A DNA stretch of 64,000 nucleotides from Clavelina lepadiformis (Eukaryota > Chordata > Ascidiacea > Aplousobranchia > Clavelinidae), in assembly GCF_947623445.1 (NCBI RefSeq), contig NC_135246.1, positions 16,103,856 through 16,167,855 of the forward strand, given 5' to 3'. The position numbers were made by a program, and so were the translations under genes. How positions within the stretch are numbered: position 1 is the first letter of the stretch; every line of letters begins with the position of its first letter. Below, piece after piece: positions 47,601 to 63,100 of the stretch. A model generated the notes under the pieces. It saw only the letters and a list, made by a program, of their open reading frames with translations. It was not told the DNA's origin and ran no database searches.

Positions 47601-50600
47601 TTACCGGTATTTTAGGAAGGACTGGAACCATCTCGAGTTACGATATTACTTTACCAAAACTGACCTCTACATCAACACCTATAAGCAGCCAGAAAGTAAT
47701 ACACTGATATTTATCTGCGGAACTAAACACAAAGCTACAATATATGTTGAATAAGAGAAAGAATGTGCTTTGAAAAACTGAAATGGAGTAAACAAGAAGT
47801 TAAGCTACACATCGATACACCATCATATGTCATAGTGGTTTATCCTTACAAATTTTTTGGTAGGCTACGCAATAATAGGCCCTGTGGTGCACTATAGTTC
47901 ATTCCTGGTTGACAACTACTCTTCTAGCGAGAACAGGGTTAACCATAAAACTTAACAAACACGCCCATGCTTAGCACAAAAGCGCACTAACAACGCTATA
48001 CTTTGGGTTTCTAAGTAATAAGAGGCACCACACGACATCTTTACGAAAAACGGATCCTAGGGCATGAAGATTCCAGAATCAGTTACGTATAATTTGTAAA
48101 ATCTTGACACAAATTATATATCTTTCGCTAATGTCGGTTACTGTATACACTAGAGTACTAGACTGACAAAAAACACAACTGGTATTATCAACTGCTGGAG
48201 TTGCAATAAATCCTTTCCAATAGTCTCCCACGGCTTTGAAATTTGACTTGCCATTGCATGCATCCTGCTCTGATTTCAATTGTAGCAACACACAGCAACA
48301 CAGACTGTAGACAGTTTTCCCATGGGAAGCAAGACCCAGCCGTAGAAGGTCAGTGGTTCTGAACAAGCCAGAAATTTTTTTGTTTTTAATAAGATTTTAA
48401 ACAGAAGTTATATTAACGAAGAATAAGATGATATTAAATGTAAAATTGAATGCAACGAGACGTCGAACATTAACCAAAATATATCATATAAAGTAAATCA
48501 AGCTACGGTGCACGAACAATATTATTCAAATTTTCTATTTTATTTTTACCATGCCATTCAGCATTCATCCAAGTAATTCCTTCTACTTATGAGCCGATTT
48601 TGAGTCGGTAATTGTCAAACTATTTTGTTAATCTCATAGGCCAAATTAAACTTATGTTCTTGAAAAATGTTATAAAACCTGTTATTAGCGATCAGCCGAT
48701 CATCGTCGCGCTAAAATTCGAAGAAATCGCAAAAATAAAATGTTCAAGCAGTAAAATGATAATAATAATAATAATCAGAACCCGTTGTATTTCCATGGGC
48801 AGATGGATTACAAGCGGTTTTGGCCCAATCTTTCTTATAACTGTACATGTTTGTTTTCCAGTAATAATGCCTAACAAGCCTTTTTGTCGCTTGGAGCTTT
48901 CGCCGCTAAGCCGAATAATATTTCCAAAATTTTCATAGCCTAAAAACGACTGACTGAGGAAGGTCTCCAAGCCTGTTGTTAAAGTTAGGTCTAGCTCATA
49001 GATCTATAAATTATAGGTAAGTGTTATGTTATGGTGATATAAGGAATGGTATATTAACAAAAAAGCGACAAATATCTTCATGTTAACAAACAATTTTTCC
49101 GATGATACAAAAACGGAAACCAGTTCAACAGTTTTTCCGGTTTAACAAATAACCACCGACCATTCTTAGTTTTTATGCACGGTTTTGCTCTGTACCGCTG
49201 GTGCATTATTCGTTTCTTTTCAATCATTTGCAGTGTCAAACTAAAGTTTCAGAAAACAACAATGCAACTTCTAGTAAAACTATCCGACTGGTTTCCATTT
49301 ATTTGTTTAAAAGAACGCAACGACTTGTGGTAACCCTTGCACTTACACAGTAGGCCCACATACCACAGTACGGCGTTAACGCCAACAAGCGGAAGTGTAT
49401 TGATATAAGTTTGCACGCTGTAAGCGCTGTTGCTCAGTTTTTAACGCCAAAGAAAGAGATGTTAGAAAAGTTAAGTGTGTAACTTGCTTTAAACACTGTT
49501 TCAATCATTACCCCATTGATAGTGTCATTATACTGTCATCCAGTCGTCGCCGTCACCTGTCATCGTCTCTTTAAAGAAGCAAATTGAGATGCTTTTGTAC
49601 AAGAGCAAATGGAATTCCGACTCATAAAATTCCTTTTAAATTCAGATATGATAAACGTTAAATTAAATTCGGACAAGAAGGTCATGTTCTTAGTGTAGTT
49701 GAGATCTTTTCTGGTAATGAAAACGCATATCAAAAACATTTCTTTTGACGAGACGTGTAAGATTAAAAAGAAATATGCTCCTGTAGTGACGTAAAGTTAT
49801 GTCACCTTGTCTTAACCAGATTCCTGATTTGGAAGTTGGGCGTAATGACTTTGCCCCTTTGTATAAAGTCACGTAGATCGACGTGTTTTCCCTTCCGCAG
49901 CTTAAGAATTCGGCCACACAGTTGGTAAGACATACGGAACGCATGTAGTTGTTTGTTTGTGGTGGTCATATGTTTATTGTTCAATCATAATCAACGCCGA
50001 AGTGCCGCTAATTCCTGGTGACATTAAGAACTATGATTTATCACACTTGCTTTCGTGGCAGCGTAATTAAATGAAATTGTTCGTGCATCTTCTTTGATGC
50101 GATTGATATAACATCATAGTAAGAAAGGAAATAGTTTAAGTCTCTGGTAAACATGGCAATTGAAGAGCGTCAGTCACCTTAACATGGTTTGTTATCCTGT
50201 GTTATGAGCAATGCGGTTTTTACAGGTCGGCTTAACTCAAGTTCAATTACTTGACTCTACTTGAATTATGTCAGCGTAATTAATAAGCAAACAATTTCAA
50301 ATCGTATTTCTTTAAATTTTAATATTTGAATATACTATAGGAGAAAATAAGGTGGTTTTTTTGTTTTAAGCGGAAAAAGATAAACTTATCTGTTCTTATA
50401 AACACACTTTGTGAGATTTTCTTATTAATGTGCAGTACATTTTTGATAAACTTTTTGCAAACGATAAACCTTCCACCATGCAATCAAAGTTTTAAATATT
50501 TATGCTCCATAAAAAAAGTTTAAAAACGCAATATTCAAAATAATATAAGCTTTGTTTATTGTATAACATTTCAAACAATCCAACTTCTATAAATTTTGGT

Positions 50601-53600
50601 ATGAATTTTAATAAATCTTTGGCAACGATTAATTTTTTTGCATTATTTTTGATTCCTTTTCCTAAGCTTTTTATAACAGTTTAAGCAATCGGTGTTGTCA
50701 TTTATTTTCGACGACCCCCCACGTTATAAAAACATATTAAGCATATAGGTCCTTATTACCAGTACATGGCCGCATCACCTTTAAGTCTTTAATGTTCAGA
50801 GCATTCTAATAAATTAGCAGTAGTGACCAATTCAAAGGACATGTTTAGGTCTGCTCAGCGGCTGTTTTCGATGAAAGGGTAATCAATCAAGATTTGCTGA
50901 GACATGTTGAAATGATAAACAGCACGCTATTGAAAAAATCCTGCAACTTTATGATTTGGTTTTCAATGTGAAACGCTTTGTTGACTTAAATAAAAACATG
51001 AATTTTGTTCAGCCTATTCCCTAGAACCAGTTTTTGACACGAGAAGTTTTCGCAATGAACATTCGCTTAATAGTCTATGTAATGTATGCATGAAATGTGT
51101 TTAAATACGTTTAAATAAAATGAATCCTTTAGAAGGTATATGCTTAAGAGTTTCATAAGAAAAAGTTATCATTTTTTGTATGAACGAAATTAAATTTAAA
51201 CGAAACTTGCACTACATGTGCATAAGTATAGTGAGTATATGTGTACGTGTAAGTAAGAACGGGATTACGGCATCCAAAGAGCAATAAGTGTTTTGCAATA
51301 ACATAATATTATTTTGCAATAACAATGGCTTAAAAACCGCTTAGTCCATTGATGTAGCTCCAGCTAGACTGAATAAGGGAATGGTTCGCCTTGAGGCAGG
51401 CTTTCAAGCAAGGCGCGTATTTGTGAAAACTTTTAATCTTTGCTGATTTGTCACCTTGTACCTCAAGCTGAACCAAGTTTAATCGCCGTTAAATTGTGCT
51501 GTTAAATTTAAGCGTTAAGTAATGTTGGCTGTGCGGTTAAATTTAAGCGATAGCTCTTAAACGTCGGATTATCTGTGGCAAGCAGCACCTGCTGGTATTA
51601 TGAGGTGACGCGGCGCTTACTTTCGTTAAAACGAGACGTGTTGTTGAGAAAACATGTCAGGCCAGTAGCGTACGTGAGACTATAAAGTATTTCGTTCAGT
51701 CTATAAATTGAAGAATCTCAAAAATTGAAACCTTTTTCCTTACAGATGTCTGACTTTTCCCAAAAATATGACTGTAACATAATCTATAATAAAATAACAA
51801 AGTATCACATTTTAATTACAACATTTTGTTGGATAGAAATAAACTTTAATTGATAACTTGTCATCACTATATAAACAGAAAGCTTGACAGGGGGTTATCA
51901 AAAAGACATCAGTTTTATTTTTAAAAAACTTTTTCAAGTTTCTAATTGCGTCTGAGATTACAAAGTAACGTAATTAGAAATTTTGTCTAAAACCCAGATA
52001 ACTTTCATTACAAATGGAAATATTAACCGCAAGTTTTCTTCTCTATGTAAACGTTGTTATCGCATTTGATTGGTGAGACTGTAAGGCTATGATTACTCTG
52101 TACAATATATGGTTGTTAACATATAGAATGCCAAAATTTAATTATTCATATGTGTATCGAACGCTTTTAAAACTTTATTCCGGAAAATCTGACGTACTAA
52201 CCGAATGTTATTTTCCTTTCAATTTTTGAAAAGTGTAACATACGAGTACTTTGTTTTTAACGCAAAGGCTTCTTTGTAAGATAAACTATAGATCAATGAT
52301 GCTCACCGTACAAGTCACTCATTTTAATGTGTTGTGAGTTGCAAATTGTCTCATAAGCGACCGTTTTCGAACTCGTATAAATCACTCTCGTGCCCCAGCA
52401 AAAATAATCGGTCGTGGACAACCAATAATTAGGTCAGTTTCTGGACAGCTGGTTGCCGCCCCTGAGTTGATTGCGTTGGCAAAACTGCATAATTATGACA
52501 CATTTCCGAGTTAAATTGATCAATTGTGACTTGGCCACACCAAAGTCCGTATGGAGAAAAACATCGTAAACGCGAAAATTGCATTTTGGCTGCTATATAA
52601 TTTATGCTTTATTGCTTACATTATTAGGTTGTAACTCTTAAAATGACGATTGCAAAGAAGTAGCTAACCTTGTCGAACAACTTTGAAAAAATATGCATAG
52701 TGCATGTAATGTAATACCGTCGTTCCTATTAGTTTGTTTCTGTACAAGAAACGAAACAAATGTCTTATAAAAGCCAATATTTGTTTCTCTAATTAACACG
52801 AATCCAGTCGCAGCTAGTGAACTGCCTCAAACCTTTAGCTATGAGTCAGTTTAAATATATGTTGTTAGTGTATAAGCGCCATGTAAGACTTAAGCACTTT
52901 CTTGTCGTTATCTTGTATATAACCAACCAAAATTAACCCAAAACAATTGCGGTTTGGCCTTAACGAACTTCATCTTAATGAAGTCTAAGTTGTTCAGTCC
53001 TTGATAGATAAGGTGGTTCTGGTTTTTGGTCCTTGGTTTTTTTATTCATTGTGTACAGTATAATCATCGCCCTTTTGTTACGATGATGTGCAGTCTTGGT
53101 GGTGTTTAATATACTGACTATTACCTTGCTTCAACATGAGCAACATCTGTCTTTTGTTTTTAATTTATTTTTATTTTTTTGCTGAAAGGTTTAGATCAAA
53201 GTATTTTATTTTAACCATATTTACGCATTCTTCACATCTTAAAATATCCTTTCAATTTTTCAAAAGAGATCAGAAAATGCGTCATATTTGATAGTTCAAA
53301 AACGGCAATTGTATAGTTCATTTGGTCTTCTTTTAAGTTTTTCATAAACGAGGTGTAATTGTCATACGAAATCGTATGTGAGACAACATAAATAGGCTAC
53401 AATAATTCCATCTCTTTCCATCTCTTCAAATTTTCTAAGTTTCCTGTTACAGTTGACCTTTCAACGAAGTATACAACATGATAGATAATTCCAAAATTAT
53501 CAAAGGAAAGAAAGTCAGTAATAGTACTAAAGTTTCAAGTCTGAATGTGAAATTATACATGTTAGTTCTTTACCTACGTATATAACGGTGGGCGCTATAT

Positions 53601-56600
53601 ATACTTTAAATCTCAACGACGAAATATCGCAAATTTCCTAAAAAAAATCTTAACTAACATTTTCAAAATTTCAAAATTACCCAAAAGTGTCAAAATTATT
53701 GAAAATGGTAGTTTCTTGATGCCATATCTCTTGTGTAGCGTGATGGTGAGATTATCTCGGCGTAAGTATATTTACGCGTTTTCTTTCAATGTGAATTTTG
53801 AGTGTTGAAATATACGTGTCAATATTAGCAAAGAAAGATACCCAATGCAGGGCTATATTTAATAATAGCGGTTGCCGGGTAAGTATAGCGAAACAATGTT
53901 AAAAAATTTTTACAATTCATTTGTAATTCAAAACTATTCTCTTTACATATGCATTAGTATCGAGTATTCAAAAAAACGACTAAATATCAATCGTAAGTTT
54001 TGAAAACTGCAGGCACTAAATCTCACCGATGCTGGCATTACAGCCGCTCGTCCAAGTTCATTACATCTGCCTTTTCGCTGGACGGCAAGTTTGAGATAAG
54101 ATCAAAGTACCACTAAGCACGCATGTAACGATCAGAAGTATCAAGTCGCGCTCACGTGCTTAACATTTTCTCTACAAAAATACTTGTAATAAGTCCAATT
54201 TGATTACAAACGCATAGATGTAATATAAGCTGTCTGTAACCACTGTAAATTCGCCTTTAAAACGACAAGGAAATTACACTTCAGATGCTAAAAAGTTTAC
54301 TTAGAAATGAATTCGGGTAACCTTTTTATAATAGCTTGAATATCTTTTCTTGTAATAGGCGTAAAACTACCCTGGCTTGATAGGCTAAACTTAACCTGGC
54401 TTAAAACTTACAAAATTTTATTTTACAGAACGTTTTTATCTTATTCGGCAGATTGAAAACTGATAAAAGATACTGTGCAAGCTAGTTCAGAAGTGTCATA
54501 CGGAGCATACTAGTTTAGCTTTTCCGTAGAAAACATGAATTCAATTTCTTGTAAAACTCAAGTGGATTTGTTATTGCATGTGTTAAAACACTTAAAGACG
54601 AGAATTAGACCTGGCACTTTAAGTATCTATATAATTCGCATGACCTTGTAAATAATGCATTGCCTGAATAGTCCCGCAGCATGCAGGAACGCACAGTTCT
54701 GTTGTTTTTAATACACAGATGTGTCACATAAAAACACGGCAAAACAACAGATGAAAAATTGGCATCGCTAATTTCATAGCATACTTACAAAAGCGATATC
54801 AAAGGGCAGTTTCTGAAGGCATAACTCATAATCTCATCCGCACTAAACCGCGTTGATTTACCTTAAACTCAGTCTTACATTGACCAAATAAACGTTCCAC
54901 CTTTCGCTAAGGCATCCTTGTGGTTGCACGTAAGCACTGATGGGCTGCATAGGGCCCTATAAGCTTTCACAGACGCTCAAGTAAGTTTGTTTCTCTTAAT
55001 AGCACTCATTCGTGCAAATCTTAAGGTGAACGTCCTCTGCGTTCGGCATTATTTCCTTCACATTACATGTTGAACGAAGTCAACCGGTTCTGTGTGAGTG
55101 TAGCCTCGTCTTAAATACAGCTTTTGTACAAAGTAAATCTTTTATTAATTAACAGAATCAAATTATGGAATAAATAAACAAAAAACTTGGAAACTAAAAG
55201 ATCAGCATTAAATAAGGTTTGCGGGATAGGTTTTATAACCGACTGAACACAATTTACTCTTGCGATACACTGAGCTCATTAATTATATCATAGTCAAGAT
55301 TATAGGGAAATCAATGGACGAATTTCATTTCAACTGCTCTTCTGTAAACCAAAAAATTATATTACGTCATAATTCATTAGTCATTCTCAGAATGTGTTTC
55401 CTAATTTTTGAGAAGGCCAACGACATAGCTGTGAAATTAGCCCCTACAAACTTTTTAATTATCCGCCTGCTTGTCACGCGTCACAATGGCACTTGGGCGA
55501 CGTGACATTTTTGTTTATTTCTTTGCCGATAAACACAACATGTTTGCCTACTTCAAACGCAGTCACATGGTCTCGTTTCTCAATTATTGTCTAATTACCC
55601 TTTCTCTATACGGCGCCCATCATTGTTAATCGTAACGCTCGTACATCACCGTTACATCATAACAAATGATATACATACCATGTCTGTGTGCTTATGGCAG
55701 TGTAACAACCCTATTGGTTCGACAAAGGACAAGCCCACTTAAAAGCGCTTGTATCGCAGCAAAGTTTACAAACATAACACAGTTTTTACATGCAAGGTTT
55801 ACAAATGTTTCTTGTAATATTATAAGCTTAAAAGCATAAAAAGCATTGTTATACATTGTTTCATACATGGCATTGCTACATATTAATCAAAACATTGTAT
55901 GGTAACAGGGTCATCGAACTGTTGTCATTGGATAAAAAAGTTAATTAATTGTAAAAACTTTTACAGTTTAGGCTAACTTTGAAGAGATCCAAGTTAAATA
56001 TGCTTTGCGTTAAATTTATTTCTGTCTATTACAGAAATTCTGTCTAATTACATTTTTGTCTAATTACAGTATTTATAATGTCGTTTAAAAACTATTGATG
56101 TGTTCTCGAAAGATAAAAACAAAACTTCCTCTATTCTATTATGACACTTAAACAAACCGTGAGAGAGACGCGTAATGAAAAGTAACCGTGTCCATAAACT
56201 TCCTAAATTAATTACCAGTCTTGCTTTTATATTTATGATGACAAGATAGCGCGTTACCGTTTTCATTGTTTTTGTAACAATCGAACACCGTTCAAATCGC
56301 ATTGTTTCTTCCCAATTGAAACGCCGTCATGACAGCAACAATTTTGGCATCTAATTAATGACAAAAACGAGGTTCCTTACCGGATAATTATAACGACAAA
56401 TGAAAGCCATAAAAATCTGTCAAGATTATTTCGATGCTAGAACCTGCACTTAAAGGCTAGAACATGCAAACATCTGCCAAACTTTGTGTTACGTCATTGG
56501 TCGCCCCTGTATGACAACCTTACTTAATATGGCGGTCTTCGTATTCGTTGTAGAATAACCAAGGATGCTGCATACGATTTACAGTGTTCTTGGCAACAAT

Positions 56601-57189
56601 AAATGTTAATTTGTTAATCTCACAACTATTAACTTTAAAATCATCAAAACCTGCTTCGTTAATTGCTCTTTGATACAAATATAGCAATTTTACAGTGACA
56701 CTACGATGCATTAAAATATGAGACACAAACTTTCAAAAAGAATTTATAATTTGCTAATTAAGCTATTTGCCATGAACGAGTACCTGCGTTTATGAAAACA
56801 AGTGCTTTTTTGATATTACTCATGAAGTTTAGATTTGCATCGAAGGTGCAAAACTGCTTCCAGAAATATTTTAAAATATTCGGACCACATACTGTAAATA
56901 TCTTGCGTACACATAATTTAACCTTTGACATCAGGCTATCATAGAAGTCAGCATTGACGGATCGAAACTGCTGAAGTAGGGAGTAGTCTTCAAACTGTCT
57001 CATAAAACAACGTGGATTGTTTGTAATTATCAGGTTGTCGGAGAAAAAAAGCGACCAAAGCGCGACGGTCTCGCTTTTTTTGCTTTACGTTCAGCGCCCC
57101 GCGTATCGGCAGAGTCATTTCGGTAATATTGACGCTCATTCGTGTTACATGTACTGGCTATATCTACTGAAAATCTTTAACTCAGACCA
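44657..57189. other. 12.5 kb without a recognisable gene
   Basis: The first part (44657 to about 45900) is ST11 upstream DNA shared with ST10. About 45900-49200 separates this from 49200-49560, which continues the shared ST10 flank. A short imperfect palindrome lies at 46098-46137 (TATAATAAGAAG and its mirror). Open frames at 48079-48366 and 48612-48970 show no known domain. The rest, about 49600-57189, is AT-rich DNA upstream of the homeobox gene and probably holds its cis-regulatory sequence. I could not define enhancers, and I saw no tRNA. Confidence 0.45.
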
Positions 57190-60100
57190 ATGTTAGCGAT
57201 GGAGAATCGTGTCGACATAGGGAAGGCCGAAGGGTTTGGACGTGCTGCCCCATGTCTAGAGCAAGGATCTAAAGAAGACATGTTGACTGGCACAGCAAGC
57301 TCCAAGCATGTTCAAAGTCAGTGGAAAGACAAAATATTTTCACCCGCAAGAGACTTGCAGCAAAGGGAAACACAGTCTAAGGAAAGCGCGGATCGCCAAC
57401 CTGACCCCAGCATCAAGTTTTCGGCTTATCAGCACGGGCAGAGTGGATCAAACGCTGAAATGTTCCGGCATCTAATTCCTTATTTCCCGCCAAGCATTAT
57501 TTCCGGCCCACAATGTCAGGATCTGAAAGGCGATCAAACTGCATCGGCGCCTCCATTAATGGTGTCTTCGAGCGGATTTTATCCTCATTTTAAAAACTCT
57601 TCCGATGAGGACGATGCAAGAGTGATGAGAAGCAGGTTCCTGAACGAAGAGGAGTCTAAAAGTGAAGAAAGCAGCGATGATCGGGATACCCTGTTGGCAA
57701 TCAAGCAAGAAAATCATAAAATGGCTTCCGACGCTAATGGGAACTCAGAAGGGGAAAGGGATGAAAGCAAGACACCGGTCCAGCAGCGAGGTAATTATAA
57801 TGACAACATACTGTTTTTATAGAAGATATATTGAAAACTGTTATTCAATTAATGTATTCGCAACACGCAACGTAACTTTATTGACTAATAATTACAATCT
57901 TCAAGGCGCTAATAGCTCTACAAACCCTTTAATTTGATGTCAGAAATAATTTTCTTTTGTTTAACTACTTGCCTTACGCGACTTAATATACTTCGTGTTT
58001 CCAATGCGTTAATCAATGAGTTGATTACGGGGTGTCCAAGTTAAGCCACTTGAATAAGCCAAAAGTATACTTAACGATTTCCACTGCCAAACGATTATCC
58101 AACTTAATCAGTTTAAATTATGCTAATATAATAGCATGTATAACAGAGAGAAGTTTTTCAAAATGCAAGTTTAGCTCTTTGTAAATTTGAAAACAGAATT
58201 TTTGGTAATTTTCAAAATATGGAGTTCAAAGGCGTTTTATAATGATATGCCTCGAAATGGATTGACGATAAATCGAATTGATTTTCTTTGTTAGTCACGA
58301 AATTGCTCTGATGTCCTGTGTAAGTGTAGGTGCGAGAGTTATTCGATAGAAAAATTGTTTTGTCAATATCTTTTTCAAATTGAACCGGTGACACGGTATG
58401 TCTTTGTATTTTCTTCATTGAAATTACGTGGGCGTTCGTGAGCTACTTATTGTAAGAATACTATAAACTATATTCAGGAATAATTCAACTCGTAAATGTA
58501 TGTATGTATCGATATTTTCTGGATAAAAAAAAACAAACAATTTAATGAGTTGGTGATCAAGAAGCTATCAGAATTATTTCTGATCAGCTGTTAATTGTTT
58601 TCAAGCTCAACATTTCAATTGTGCGTTTGATTTGAAATTGAAAAGAACGTAACAAGAATAACACTACATCGAAGCACGTATAGCATCTTGCAAATATTCA
58701 TTAAGAAACACGAGAAAAATTCCAATTGAAAAAACTCAGAATATTCCAATTTAGAACTTAACATGAAAAGATAAACTGAAGAGGTGAAGATTGGCGGACG
58801 TTGCAGAAAAACCTTGTTCGTTGAAATTTCGCCAAGCCTTTAGTTTTGCTGAGTACCATTTAATTATGATATTGAGGCCAAACTTTCCAATGAATTACAA
58901 GATTTTAATTGGTTTTTCGCTGCTCGAACGTGCCGTCATTTTGTGGCAACAATTTTTATGGTCTTTAAGTGTTCTAAAATTACCTGTTACTATGATCAAA
59001 GAAGCGATGTCAAATCGTTGATAAGCGGTGGTTTTGTACAATTCTATATTTCACTGGAAGTGCGATTAAACACGCAAATGTCATGATTATGTCATCATAA
59101 CGTATTTTCATACAGCTGTGTGTTTTTCAATTATCGTATAGTCGCGTTTTTTTGTTTTTACGGACGAAATTGCACGTTTAACTTAAGTTTTTCAGACCTA
59201 TTTTGCTCTCATTAAGATTAACCTGATCACGTACTGCAGGCGAACGTTTCTTTTGTCTTCCTAGGCGTGATTGGCTTTGTAATAATATTTGAGAATATTA
59301 ATACATTCCACAGCCGTGTAATTGCAGAAACACTCACAAACAAAGACCTTTGTTGACGCGGAATACAATATAAAAAAAACAATATCAACACCGCCCACGT
59401 CATATAGGGTCATTATTTTCGATATACAAATGATATTTAACTGTGATTAAAACCACTTTGTACCAAGTTTAAAAGCCGAAATTTCAGTCATTATACGCAA
59501 GTTTCTAAACCTCTCAGGAAACTCGGCCGCTCGTCTGTGTAGGTCTCTCGGCGGCGACTTGCAAAATGGCGTCAGCTGTGTCGTGCGTCATGTCAGAAGT
59601 CTGTGACAATGAACTCGGGAACTTTAACATCAGAATCCTGTTTTCGTAGAAGATTTTGACGTTTTACATTTCTTACATCGATCAAATTAATAAGATTAAA
59701 AAACCTGTATAGACACAGTTCAAAAAGCTTATGACGAATTAGGAATGGAATTTGCTTGTTTATTTGACCACTTTTCAAACTGACTTTCATTTGCGTACTG
59801 CTCATCCTCGTGAATCCACACCGTATCTATAGGCCTATATAGCGGAAGCATTAATTTTTTTTAAAAGATCGCTTTTATAAAATCAGAACCAAGCGCTTGC
59901 AAGTCCTTTGGCTGGGGGTAGCATCGATGTTTCTTAAAACTTAATTTATAGTGTTGCGATGTAATATTTTTATACCTTTATCCAGTGGACTTGAGTTTAT
60001 ATAAAGACAAATGGTTTGTTGTTATTGTTCATGTCAAAGATAGGTTATATGGCAAAAACGGTTCATGAGGTTTGCATTTGTATGAAGGCTGAAATGGCTT

Positions 60101-63100
60101 AGCCCTTACAAGAGATGCAATATTCATGAAAGCTAGGTGATGAAAATATTGCTTCGCCTACAAAAGTAGCTTTTGCTATTCTGAAATAATAGCGATGTTA
60201 GAGTTTATTTGCCACGTCATTGATCATTTTCGTGTGTTTACGTTTGTTTTGGGCGAAACATTTCTTTGTTCTCTGTTTTTCATGATATTCTTCGATCGTA
60301 ATAGTTGTGAGTATGCTGATACAAAAATGCCGTGTCATCAATTAGAGGTGGAACAATATGCCGCAGGTGCGCGTTGCCGCGCTCTTTAGGCCTTTGTCGT
60401 GGTCCATGAGTCGACCAAAGTGTTATCACCCTAAAACTACACTTTTTCAAGGCACGCGGGAAGACCCACTCTTTAGCAGCAGTATCTCTTACTGCTTGAA
60501 TCCGAATTCCTACGAGCTCCAACGGTGCAGTTAAAACACTTCTGATATGCCATTTACGGTCGATGGGAGCTATTTGAAACTGCATCACTGCTTGGCACTT
60601 AACGACGAAAACTATCTCTTGTACAAGAAAAGTTTCTTAATACGGTTATACTGGAGATCTTATCAGCAATTACGAGCAATCTGTAACTTGCGCACTTTAC
60701 ACAGACAGGTAATCTGTTTTGACGTTCACCGATGGTGTCGTCATAGAATGTGTCCGAATTCGTGATAATTTGTTAACAAATTTTACGTCAAAGTCGTGGT
60801 TTTTATCAACAACACTTTTTCCGCGTTTGATCTTACACCGGGATAACTTATGGCCGATTTTTCGCCCAAATCGCTCAATTCATTTTCATAAACAATTGTT
60901 AATACCTCATAAATCATAACGTAATTCCATGATCGGACCGTGGCGTGAAATTTGTTCCTAACGGACAGGTGCAACAGCATTATACCACCCACATATAGTG
61001 ACTTTAGATTCCAAATTTCGTGACAAAGCGTACACGTTTGATTAGCAGTCTTTGATAGTGTTTAGCTTTATTCTGATCAGATTACATAGACGCGTTTACG
61101 TTGGACATAAAGCTAAACACTTTCAAACTAGGGAATTGAGGTGAACGAAACTTGCGGTAACGTTGAGGAGTATGACAATCCATACTGGACAAAAGTGAAA
61201 ATCGTTACGTGTAAGGTATTGGGTGGGCCAAGTGGGTCATAAAACGCGTTATCGTCCGCGATTACGTGGTAACGACCCCAACACACTACCGTACTATAAA
61301 CTACTACCGCGTTTTCGTCCCACTTGTTCAACCCAATACCTTACTGCACACGTAACGGTTATCACTTTTGTTTAGTGTGGTTTGTCATACCGGAGTGAAT
61401 GCAAATTCCCAAACTGGAAAGCTCTGATTATTCGAGAATAAAGATTGTGATACCGTACCATATTCCAACATTTATATCAAACCCGGTGTTTATAGAACTG
61501 TCACTGTGACTGTAAATGGAATTAGAGATTTTAATTTGACACTTTAATTTAATCCGTATCTGATTATGAGTCAAATTTCCTTGTTAATAGATATCGCGCA
61601 ATTTGTGACCGCTTTATGTACAGCAGCATGCATGTGCACAAGCTTGCTTTGAAATTATAAAAATAAGGGAATATGCGTCAAGCACAATCATCGTAAACTG
61701 ACCAATTGTGATACACTGTTACCCGGGTTTTAGTGATGCGTGATTTATAAACAAGGCCAAAACCTTTATTTTTTACTGTTAGCAAAACATTTGCGAAAGC
61801 GTTCGGTAAAAACCGAGTGCGTGCTGCAAATGGTCTGCTGGTGGACGTTGATCTGAACCCAAAACATTTTAAGAGTTCGAAGAGCTCGTATTTCGGGTCC
61901 ATTTGTAATGACCGCTGTCAAGGCTGACAGCTGTAGCCCATAGAAAACTGGACGCTTGCGGTTACATGGTGGTCGCGTTTCGTAAACAAACTGTTTCCAA
62001 CTTTGCATCTTATTTCAGTTTTGCATCCAAACAAAATGGTCGACGGTTGTTGACACAGCTACAAGTTGTAAGTTTGTGTTTGCAACGACGCGCTTGACGC
62101 TCGCTCTTCGCAAAAGCATACCTTTTATATTTCAAGTGGTTGGATATGATAATATTTCGCTAAATTGCCTATAAAACAAGTCAGCCTTACACTTAACTGG
62201 CAATGTCTAATTATAAACCACCATCGTTCTTCAGACGCGGCCACGACACCGTTTCTTTGAAATGTTTTTGCTGAATTTGCTCATAAACTAGTCAATAACA
62301 GATTTACTAATTGTAGCAGAAAACATATCAATTAAGATGTCTCAAGTTAAGCTTCCGTAGAATTGATAAGACATTTCTTTAAAAGGTTTGCCGGAAAAGT
62401 TGTCCAAACATATTTTCGAAAAAGTAATTCCGTCCTTCTGCGGCATAAGGTTAAAATTCTTCTAATAAAAAACTAACATTGGTATAACTTCAAACATATC
62501 ATTTATCGCCGAAGAGAATTTTGTTTTTAAAACCCCAAATATTGATCTTGTAATTTAAACCACCTCAAATGGACTGTGTTAATGACCAAAATTTTGAACC
62601 AACTGTCTAGAAAGAATCATCAGCAAGGCGCGAATAAATATTTGGCCGTCTTGGACAATTACTTTTATCTGCTTGTATTGGTTTTTAAAAATATATTGTT
62701 ATATATATATGCATATATATCCACAAAGATAGACTACCGTGTACATTCTTACCAGAAATTTAAAATTGATTAAAAATCGACAAAAATGTTGATTTTGCTA
62801 CGAAATTTGCATGTCTAAAATAAAGCTGCTGATGTGTACAATTTTGTTTATTTTTTGAAAGTTTGTAGAAAATTTTTTTTTACAGCCGAAGGTCATTTTA
62901 ACATCAGTCGCATCATCGAACATCGAAGCAATTTCAGCTCAACCGTCGTCACAAAACAATCTTTTACGTCATCAATGTGTCAAAAGAAAACGGACTACGA
63001 TGACGCTGCGGTTGACGTAGTGGGGTTTTCGTCACATGGACTTGAACAGATTCCAATGACGTCACCGACCCCTTCGTACGAGGAAAGTTTCAAGAGGAAA

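Noticed and set aside
48612-48970. Overlapping open frames of about 100 codons on both strands
   Set aside because: The poly-Ile run comes from an AAT microsatellite, and I see no family resemblance.
57662-57937. Second open frame overlapping homeobox exon 1
   Set aside because: It is a shifted reading that crosses the exon 1 donor; the other frame joins the homeodomain exons in phase.
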